From: Acidobacteriota bacterium
Lineage (GTDB): Bacteria > Acidobacteriota > Terriglobia > Terriglobales > Acidobacteriaceae
DNA length: 6,255 nt
Reading direction: 5' to 3'
Assembly: GCA_021810175.1 (NCBI GenBank)
Contig: JAJZJJ010000187.1
Location: 1 to 6,255 of the forward strand
Shown here: piece after piece, positions 1 through 5,376 of the stretch
Position numbering within the stretch: position 1 is the stretch's first letter
Layout: every line of letters begins with the position of its first letter
Position numbers and translations under genes: made by a program
Notes under the pieces: model-generated
What the model was told of the DNA's origin: nothing
Databases searched by the model: none
Seen by the model: the letters and a program-made list of their open reading frames with translations, nothing else

Positions 1-1392
1 AAGCAGCAGCGCCGCGATCCGGGTGCGGACGGCCGAGGGAGCGGGGTTCTCGTCGTCGAAGGTGCAGAGCGAGATGCGGGCGTAGCGCATGCCCAGCGTC
101 GCACCCGAAAGCCGGAAGAAAATCAGCTGGTACAGAACGAAAATGGCCAGCAGCACCACGCATGCGCCCGCGGCCGCCGCTTTGCCGGTGGGCATATGCG
201 TGGAGCAGGCGGCGAAGACCAGCACGAAGACGAGAAAGGCGGCCAGCGTGAGCGCCAGGTCGACCACGCCCGACATCAGGCGGTCGCCGAAGGGCGCAAC
301 ATGCAGCGGCATCTCGTCCAGCAGCGACGACCTTGGCTGATTCTCGCGCCTCACGGCAGGCTCGTCGTCCAGCTGGATCGTGTGCCATTCGGGAGCCGGC
401 GCGCTGATGGGTTCCGCGACGGGTTCCGGGATCGGTTCGGCTGCCGGGGCGACGGCCTGAGCGGTGTGAGCCGGGGTTTGGGGAGCGCGCGGCTCGGTGT
501 GCGGTTCGGGCGCGTGAATCAGGCTGTCGAGAAAGGCGGTATCGATGGAGCCGGGTTCCGATGCGGGTTCTGAGACGATTGCGGCGCTGGCGGGCGCTTC
601 TACGACCGCCTCCAGGGCCGCCTCCATGGCCGCTTCCATGGCCGCCTCATTGGCATCGGCGGGTGCAGCCTGGGCCACGGGCAAGGTCGCTTCCAGTACC
701 GGCGGCTCCTGGCGGGCTGTCTCCTGACGCAGAGGGCCTTCGGCCGCGCGCGGCCGGGCCTTGCGCGGAGCGATCAGCTCGCGGGGAAACTGCAGGATAC
801 GCGCCGGAAGCAGGCGCGTCGGTTCCACCACCGCTTCTTCCAGCGGATCGGCCATCTCTTCGGGATCGACGGCCTCGGCGACGGCGGCTCGGCTGGCCGA
901 AGCGGCCTCCGCGCGAGCCTGCACCGGAGTGGTGCGCGGCGGCGGCAGCGAATCGGGGCTGACGGAATAGCGCAGCAGGTCCGGCTGGTATGGCCGCGAT
1001 GGCGGAGGGCCGCCGTCGGGGAAGAGACTCGCGGAATGACTCCGCTCCGGTGGGGTCCCGGTTTCCGCCTGGTGTTCCGCCTGATGCGCGGCGCGCGAAG
1101 CCGGAGGCTTTTCCGGAGGCGGAACGGTGCTGGCGGATCGGCTCTGAACGGCGGGATCCGACAGCTGTTCCCGGAACGAGGGCACGCGGGCGTAGCGCTC
1201 GGCCACCCGGGCCGCCACCGGCGAAGGCGTCACGGCGGATTCCATGCCCGGCAGCGCGGGCTGATTTTCGGGAGTTCGGGAGCGGCTGCGATGCGCGCGA
1301 ACGCGAGCTGCGATTTCGTCTTTCCAGGCAGGCCGGTCAGCACCTGCCGATGAAGATATATGGGGAGGCAGATTGGAATCAGAAGCGCTCAC
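1..1392 (-). CDS. RDD-family integral membrane protein with a long disordered N-terminal region (3' end off window)
   Basis: The minus-strand frame is open from a GTG at 1392 to base 1, giving 464 codons with no stop, so the C-terminus lies outside the window. Residues 1-364 are rich in Pro, Ala, Glu and Arg and look disordered. The RDD domain begins near residue 365: FGDRLMSGVVD carries the family Arg (R371) and Asp (D378). TM helix 1 follows (about 376-396), then TM helix 2 (about 405-426), then a GATLGMRYARI stretch typical of the family and a DDENPAPSAVRTRIAALL segment leading toward a further helix. RDD proteins are poorly understood inner-membrane proteins, some linked to transport or ion homeostasis, so no specific function is assigned. 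The start is supported by GAGG six bases upstream. The tail is much longer than in ordinary RDD proteins and contains a tetrapeptide repeat and short basic motifs. It is divergent from lptD, so it is probably a separate transcript. Confidence 0.88.
   Translation of the reverse strand, partial: MSASDSNLPPHISSSAGADRPAWKDEIAARVRAHRSRSRTPENQPALPGMESAVTPSPVAARVAERYARVPSFREQLSDPAVQSRSASTVPPPEKPPASRAAHQAEHQAETGTPPERSHSASLFPDGGPPPSRPYQPDLLRYSVSPDSLPPPRTTPVQARAEAASASRAAVAEAVDPEEMADPLEEAVVEPTRLLPARILQFPRELIAPRKARPRAAEGPLRQETARQEPPVLEATLPVAQAAPADANEAAMEAAMEAALEAVVEAPASAAIVSEPASEPGSIDTAFLDSLIHAPEPHTEPRAPQTPAHTAQAVAPAAEPIPEPVAEPISAPAPEWHTIQLDDEPAVRRENQPRSSLLDEMPLHVAPFGDRLMSGVVDLALTLAAFLVFVLVFAACSTHMPTGKAAAAGACVVLLAIFVLYQLIFFRLSGATLGMRYARISLCTFDDENPAPSAVRTRIAALLL
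604..651 (-). repeat. Four 12-base tandem units encoding an (M/L)EAA-type repeat
   Basis: Four consecutive 12-base units sit inside the RDD gene and differ by a few substitutions. Read on the minus strand they encode NEAA, MEAA, MEAA and LEAV, at about residues 248-263 of the protein. The unit is a multiple of three, so copy-number change would keep the frame. The peptide would be helical, unlike the Pro-rich sequence on either side. Confidence 0.75.
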
Positions 1393-1398
1393 GGTAAT

Positions 1399-1402
1399 CC
1401 TC
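1399..1402 (-). promoter_or_regulatory. Ribosome binding site for the RDD gene
   Basis: GAGG on the minus strand lies six bases before the GTG at 1392-1390. It decides the start, because the frame stays open well upstream and includes another GTG at 1533 that has no such site. Confidence 0.6.
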
Positions 1403-1416
1403 GTTGCGGTACAGCG

Positions 1417-1431
1417 TCCGGCTGAGCCGGA
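1417..1431 (-). repeat. Short perfect hairpin in the leader of the RDD gene
   Basis: TCCGGC and GCCGGA flank a three-base centre, giving a six-pair GC-rich stem. In the RDD mRNA it ends 24 bases before the start codon, just upstream of the ribosome binding site, so it could affect translation initiation. There is no T run, so it is not a standard terminator. Confidence 0.4.
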
Positions 1432-1440
1432 ACGTCTGAG

Positions 1441-1454
1441 GGTTGAAAACAACC
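1441..1454. repeat. Perfect inverted repeat GGTTG-AAAA-CAACC, operator-like
   Basis: Five-base arms surround an A4 spacer, about 50 bases upstream of the RDD start and at the edge of the A-rich stretch. The size and position fit a DNA-binding protein site between divergent genes. No known regulator motif is recognised, and a 14-base palindrome can occur by chance. Confidence 0.3.
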
Positions 1455-1650
1455 AAACCGAAAAGAGAAAGAGGCCGCGGAAAATCGCCTGAGTGAGCAG
1501 GCCACGCCGGAATGAGGGTATTGGCCGCTGCACCAGCCGCCGGGGAATCAGCCCGGCATCGGAAAAAGCAGAGGCGTCACCGCAATGAACAGTCGGCGAG
1601 CGAACCCAGAGCGCGAATTTTTCAGGACCAGAGCGGCGAGCCCCGCCTGC

Positions 1651-1677
1651 GGTAAAGCAGCTCCAGCCTGCTTTGCT
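1651..1677. repeat. Inverted repeat AAAGCAG-N7-CTGCTTT just upstream of lptD
   Basis: The seven-base arms at 1654-1660 and 1668-1674 are perfect. With outer pairs at 1651-1653 and 1675-1677, two of them G-U, the RNA stem would reach about ten pairs around a seven-base loop. It ends 21 bases before the preferred lptD ATG. It could be an operator on DNA or a 5'-leader hairpin in the lptD mRNA. No T run follows, so it is not an intrinsic terminator. Confidence 0.4.
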
Positions 1678-1681
1678 ATGC

Positions 1682-1686
1682 TGGAG
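1682..1686 (+). promoter_or_regulatory. Probable ribosome binding site of lptD
   Basis: TGGAG lies 12 bases before the ATG at 1699, a rather long spacing. It is still better than anything in front of the in-frame ATGs at 1585 and 1678, and it supports the start that puts the signal peptide at the very N-terminus. Confidence 0.4.
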
Positions 1687-1698
1687 TTGCCGCGCGCA

Positions 1699-4236
1699 AT
1701 GAGAACCCGCTTGTTTTGGTGTATCACGCTGGTCCTGCTGTGTCATCCGCGGCTTGAGGCGCAGACCGTAACCACGCAGTTTCCCCCGCCTCCGGCCAGT
1801 CGGCCGAGCGGAGGCGCGGGGGTCCGGGCCAGCCAGCCGAAAGCCGTGCCGGGGGCCGATTTGCCGGACGCTCCAGGGCTGCCCGGTTTGCTTCCGCAGG
1901 CGCGCGTGGTGCCGCAAAAGCCCTCAGGAGTGCCGGTAAAAATCGTCGCGGATTCCCAGTCCCGCGAGCCCGTCAAGGGCGGTAACCTTTACATTTTGAA
2001 TGGGCATGTGGCGCTCTACTACGGCAGCTACATTGTCCGCGCCGACCATGTGACCTGGAACGATGTGACCGGCGAAGCCACCGCTCGTGGCCACCTGGTT
2101 GTCGATGGCGGACCCGACGACGAGCACTTCACAGCCAGCCATGGCCATGTGAATGTCAAGACAAACGTCGGAGTTCTGTTTGATGTGGCGGGAACGCTCG
2201 GCGAGAAGCGTCTCCCGCACGGCCACCGGGTTTTCATCTCTCAAAACCCATTCTCGATTACCGGGCGCGAACTGCAGCTGCTCGGGCGGCACAAGTACCG
2301 ACTGCTCCACGGAACCATGACCTCCTGCCGCCTGCCCAGGCCGGACTGGCGCATTTATGCGCGGCAGATCAGCCTGAACAATGGCGTGGCCAGTGCCGGG
2401 AATGCTCTCTTCCAGTTCTTCCATGTTCCGGTGATGTACCTTCCCTATGTCACCCATCCGGTCTCGCAGAGAAGACAGTCGGGTTTCCTGCTGCCCATCC
2501 TCGGCCACGACACCATCAAGGGCACCATCATCGGCATGGGGGTCTACGAAACCATCGGCCGCAGCGCGGACATCACTCTGGCGACGCAGTACTACTCCAA
2601 GCGCGGCTTTGCGCCGAATGGGCTTTTCCGCTATCGCGGCCCTGGGCTGGATTTTGCCCAGTTTCATGTGCAGAGCCTGCTCGATCACGGATTGCTGACA
2701 CCCTCCGGCAAGCGCATCAACCAGGGCGGAGTGGATGTGGCCGGAGACGGGCGCTACGATCTCAGCTCTCACACCAGGGCCGTGATGGACATGGAGTACC
2801 TTAGCTCGTATGTCTACCGGCTGGTCTTCGAGGAGGAGTACGCGAGCGCCATCGACTCCGAGGTGAAATCCCAGGTTTATGTCACTCACAAGTACCGGGA
2901 CATCTGGGCGAGCGCGCGGCTGAATCGCTATCAGAATTTTGAAAATGCCTCGGTGAGCGGCGACGAGGTGCGCATCCTGCATCTGCCGGAGCTGGACCTG
3001 GACGTGGCCGACCGCAGGCTCGGCGGCCCGAACAGCCATTCTCCGTTTATGTGGGGCTTTACCGGATCGGCTGCCGCGCTCTCCCGCTATGACTATCCCA
3101 GCTTCCGCACCTCGGCGGAGGTGCCGCGTGTGGATTTCCATCCCCGCCTCTCCGTGCCGCTGCATTTCGATGGCTGGAATTTCCGCCCGGAAGCGGCTTT
3201 CCGCGAGACCTGGTATGGCAAAAGCCAGTATCCGGCCACTCTGGAGCAGATTCCCGTGGTGCGTACGGCCGGAATCACACGCACCTACGTGGAAGCCGGG
3301 TTCGATTTCCGTCCACCGGCGCTGGAGCGCGACTTCCGCGCACCCTGGCTGGAACATCTGCTGGGCGGCGAGCTGCGCCACGTGATCGAGCCGAACCTGT
3401 CCTACCGCTATGTGACCGGCATCAATAATTTTCGCCAGATTCTGCGCTTCGATGAGACCGACGTGGCCAGCGACACCAACGAGGCCGAGTACGGCCTGAC
3501 CCAGCGGTTATTCCTCAAAAACACCAGGCCACATCGCTGCCGCGGCGACGCGGCGCTGGGCCCGAAGAAGATGTGCGGCGGTGGAACCCGCGACTGGGTC
3601 ACCTGGCGGGTAGCGCAGAAGTACTACTTCGAGCCGGATTTCGGGCACGCTATCACTTCCGGCACGCCCAATCCTCTGAGAACCACGCTCGACTTCACCG
3701 GAGTGGACTTCCTCACCGAGCCCCGCCATACGACGCCGGTGATCTCGCGCCTGCGGCTGCGCACTACCTCCGCCACCGACGCCGAATGGGATCTCGACTA
3801 CGACGTGAAGGAAGGCAAAATCACCGGCAGCACCATCTTTGCCGGTTACCAGCGCGGCCAGTACCGCTTCCGCTTCGGCGACTCCTATGTGAATGTCCCG
3901 CTTGGTATCACGCCGCTGTCCACGGCGCGTCCGAAGAAGAGCACGCCCCCCGATCCGTCGACTCCCTTTAACCAGCTGCACATGTCGGCGATTTACGGCG
4001 CGTCCACCAAGCTGGGGTTCAGCACCGGCATGACCATGGTGTACGACCTGGTCCACCAGCAGATGCAGTATGGCGCGGCCCAGGGCAGCTACAACTGGAA
4101 CTGCTGCGGCCTGATGTTCCAGTATCGGCGTTTCTCGCTGGGCTCGATTCGCGACGATACCGAGTACTTCTACGGCATCAACCTGGCCGGGATCGGCGCC
4201 ATTGGTGACCTGGCCCGGCGGGTCAGCCTGTATTGA
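1699..4236 (+). CDS. lptD: LPS-assembly protein LptD (outer-membrane LPS translocon barrel)
   Basis: LptD, with the lipoprotein LptE, inserts lipopolysaccharide into the outer leaflet of the outer membrane. The product is 845 aa, near the E. coli length of 784. A signal peptide (MRTRLF, a hydrophobic core, cleavage after LEA at about 21) is followed by a Pro-rich linker (22-77) and an OstA/LptA-like jellyroll domain (about 78-168; VPVKIVADSQ to FDVAGTLG). The barrel begins near YLPYVTHP (247) and RRQSGFLLP (258-266), segments characteristic of LptD, and the chain ends in Tyr as outer-membrane barrels often do. Mature cysteines are C210, C614, C626, C802 and C803. C210 and the C802-C803 pair match E. 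coli C173 and C724-C725 in position, but no Cys matches C31. ATG 1699 is preferred over in-frame ATGs at 1585 and 1678, which would bury the signal peptide. Envelope-folding genes follow downstream. Confidence 0.93.
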   Translation: MRTRLFWCITLVLLCHPRLEAQTVTTQFPPPPASRPSGGAGVRASQPKAVPGADLPDAPGLPGLLPQARVVPQKPSGVPVKIVADSQSREPVKGGNLYILNGHVALYYGSYIVRADHVTWNDVTGEATARGHLVVDGGPDDEHFTASHGHVNVKTNVGVLFDVAGTLGEKRLPHGHRVFISQNPFSITGRELQLLGRHKYRLLHGTMTSCRLPRPDWRIYARQISLNNGVASAGNALFQFFHVPVMYLPYVTHPVSQRRQSGFLLPILGHDTIKGTIIGMGVYETIGRSADITLATQYYSKRGFAPNGLFRYRGPGLDFAQFHVQSLLDHGLLTPSGKRINQGGVDVAGDGRYDLSSHTRAVMDMEYLSSYVYRLVFEEEYASAIDSEVKSQVYVTHKYRDIWASARLNRYQNFENASVSGDEVRILHLPELDLDVADRRLGGPNSHSPFMWGFTGSAAALSRYDYPSFRTSAEVPRVDFHPRLSVPLHFDGWNFRPEAAFRETWYGKSQYPATLEQIPVVRTAGITRTYVEAGFDFRPPALERDFRAPWLEHLLGGELRHVIEPNLSYRYVTGINNFRQILRFDETDVASDTNEAEYGLTQRLFLKNTRPHRCRGDAALGPKKMCGGGTRDWVTWRVAQKYYFEPDFGHAITSGTPNPLRTTLDFTGVDFLTEPRHTTPVISRLRLRTTSATDAEWDLDYDVKEGKITGSTIFAGYQRGQYRFRFGDSYVNVPLGITPLSTARPKKSTPPDPSTPFNQLHMSAIYGASTKLGFSTGMTMVYDLVHQQMQYGAAQGSYNWNCCGLMFQYRRFSLGSIRDDTEYFYGINLAGIGAIGDLARRVSLY

Positions 4237-4249
4237 GCCGGGCAGGAAC

Positions 4250-4258
4250 TGCGATAAT
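4250..4258 (+). promoter_or_regulatory. Possible extended -10 promoter for the downstream dsbA-like gene
   Basis: TGC followed by GATAAT matches an extended -10 element (TGn plus five of six bases of TATAAT), starting 13 bases after the lptD stop codon. No good -35 lies 16-18 bases upstream; a TTGAGC at 4233-4238 is only 14 bases away. If used, transcription would start near 4265 and give a leader of about 45 bases. Confidence 0.3.
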
Positions 4259-4296
4259 AAAGCGCAGTATTCCACAGAGGATGGCTTCAGGGCCAA

Positions 4297-4304
4297 AAGG
4301 CGGA
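4297..4304 (+). promoter_or_regulatory. Ribosome binding site that fixes the TTG start of the dsbA-like gene
   Basis: AAGGCGGA lies 5 bases before the TTG at 4310, or 9 bases if only AAGG pairs with the rRNA. The in-frame ATG at 4202 lies within lptD and would place a 36-residue extension before the signal peptide. Confidence 0.5.
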
Positions 4305-4309
4305 TTTTC

Positions 4310-5290
4310 TTGTTCAGACGGATTCTTATTCCCTGCTGCGCTCTGCTGATCGCGGCCAGCGCGTGCATGGCACAAAAACCCGCGCCGGCTTCCGGCGCCA
4401 TCGGCAGCACCCCCAATCGAAGGCTGGCACGGAAGATCTCCATCATGATCCGCTCCGAGCTGAGCGTTCCGCCGGAGTACAGCGTGAAGATCGGCGCGCG
4501 GCAGAAGAGCGCGGTCGAGGGCTATGACTCCATTCCGGTGACCTTCTCTCTGCCCAATGAGCCGAAGCGCAGCCAGACGGTGATGTTCCTGCTCTCGAAG
4601 GATGGAAACACGCTGGCGCGGCTCTCCAAATGGGATATCGGCCCGGATCCGCAGGTGCTGCTGCCTACGGCCGGGCGTCCGGTGCGCGGCAATCCCTATG
4701 CAAAGGTCACTATCGTCAATTTCGACGATCTGGAGTGCCCCTTCTGCGCCCGCATGCACGCGGAGTTCTTCCCCAGCACCATGGAGCACTACAAGGGCCT
4801 GGTCAAATTCATCTACGTGGACTTTCCGCTGACCCAGATCCATCCCTGGGCCATGCACGCGGCGGTGGATGCCGATTGCCTGGCCGCCCAAAGCCCAAAG
4901 GCGTACTGGGATTTCGTGGATTACGTGCACACCCACGGGGAAGTCATCAGCGGGCCGGACAACGACCCCGCGAAGGCCGGCGAGCGACTGGACAAACTTA
5001 CCGAGCAGAATGGTACAAAGTACAAGCTGGATGCGGCGAAGCTGAGTGGCTGCGTGGCCAAACAGGACAACAGCAAAATCCTGGCTGAGATGAAGGCCGG
5101 CGACAAGCTGGGGGTGGATGCCACGCCCACCTTCTTCGTGAACGGCGAACGCTGGGCCGGGGTGCTGCCGGAGCAGCAGTTGTGGATTATGATCGACCGC
5201 GCGTTGCGGGACCAGGGCATTACACCGCCTCCGGATTCGGCGCAGCCGCAATCCGCTTCAGCGGCCGGCAGTCAGGCTGCTGCGAATTAA
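4310..5290 (+). CDS. Exported DsbA-like thiol:disulfide oxidoreductase (Thioredoxin_4 type)
   Basis: This 326-aa protein probably forms or rearranges disulfides in envelope proteins. From TTG 4310 it reads FRRILIP, then a hydrophobic core and ASACMAQ, a good export signal, cut after A21 (type I) or possibly at C19 as a lipoprotein. Residues about 38-118 form a separate region rich in predicted beta strands that I cannot assign. The thioredoxin fold runs from about GNPYAKVTIV (128) to 310. It carries the active-site CPFC (C143-C146) after FDDLE and the cis-proline loop ATPTFF (T272-P273). C190 and C248 lie in the inserted helical part and may form a second, structural disulfide. The tail from about 304 is Pro/Ala/Ser-rich. 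CPFC resembles DsbA CPHC but lacks its His, so oxidase versus isomerase activity is open. It lies 73 bases after lptD and 86 before the parvulin gene; the Cys-bearing LptD is an obvious candidate substrate. Confidence 0.85.
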   Translation: MFRRILIPCCALLIAASACMAQKPAPASGAIGSTPNRRLARKISIMIRSELSVPPEYSVKIGARQKSAVEGYDSIPVTFSLPNEPKRSQTVMFLLSKDGNTLARLSKWDIGPDPQVLLPTAGRPVRGNPYAKVTIVNFDDLECPFCARMHAEFFPSTMEHYKGLVKFIYVDFPLTQIHPWAMHAAVDADCLAAQSPKAYWDFVDYVHTHGEVISGPDNDPAKAGERLDKLTEQNGTKYKLDAAKLSGCVAKQDNSKILAEMKAGDKLGVDATPTFFVNGERWAGVLPEQQLWIMIDRALRDQGITPPPDSAQPQSASAAGSQAAAN

Positions 5291-5362
5291 TTCTGTTGCG
5301 CGGAGCGAGGTCCGCATTATTCTGAATTTGACACGCCGTCCTCGATTCGCGGCGCTGGAGCA

Positions 5363-5368
5363 GGGGAG
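5363..5368 (+). promoter_or_regulatory. Strong ribosome binding site for the parvulin gene (TTG start)
   Basis: GGGGAG ends 8 bases before the TTG at 5377. There is no ATG, GTG or other TTG between the last in-frame stop (5329-5331) and this codon, so TTG 5377 is the start. Confidence 0.65.
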
Positions 5369-5376
5369 AAGACTTC

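Larger units (their letters stand above)
1393..1698. other. Intergenic region between divergent RDD and lptD genes
   Basis: This stretch holds no convincing gene. It separates two divergent starts and should contain both promoters. A plus-strand A-rich stretch (about 1442-1485) contrasts with the GC-rich surroundings and is the likeliest promoter zone, but I cannot find a well-spaced -35/-10 pair on either strand. A TTGAAA at 1443-1448 (+) has no fitting -10. Three inverted repeats (1417-1431, 1441-1454, 1651-1677) are listed separately. Confidence 0.6.

Noticed and set aside
89..1397. Several plus-strand open frames of 60-135 codons
   Set aside because: They are shadows of the minus-strand RDD gene, whose frame is open throughout and gives recognisable TM segments and RDD motifs.
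1393..1533. N-terminal extension of the RDD protein to a GTG at 1533, adding a TM-like segment (AIFRGLFLFSVWLFSTL)
   Set aside because: The frame is open and the segment is hydrophobic, but no ribosome binding site precedes GTG 1533, while GTG 1392 has GAGG at ideal spacing.
1585..1698. Upstream in-frame ATGs at 1585 and 1678 for lptD
   Set aside because: They would place 38 or 7 extra residues before a good signal peptide, and no ribosome binding site precedes either.
1924..3381. Long minus-strand open frame (485 codons) antisense to lptD
   Set aside because: It lies wholly opposite lptD, has no recognisable domain, and is the usual mirror frame produced by GC-rich codon use.
3508..5251. 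Minus-strand open frames of 312 and 342 codons opposite the end of lptD and the dsbA-like gene
   Set aside because: They are opposite strongly supported genes and their translations are low-complexity His/Arg/Val/Gly-rich with no family features.
5300..5315. Hairpin GCGGA-N6-TCCGC after the dsbA-like gene, considered as a terminator
   Set aside because: The stem has only five pairs and no T run follows, so intrinsic termination is not supported.
5328..5333. Perfect TTGACA before the parvulin gene
   Set aside because: No -10-like hexamer lies 16-18 bases downstream; that region is GC-rich (GGCGCTGG).
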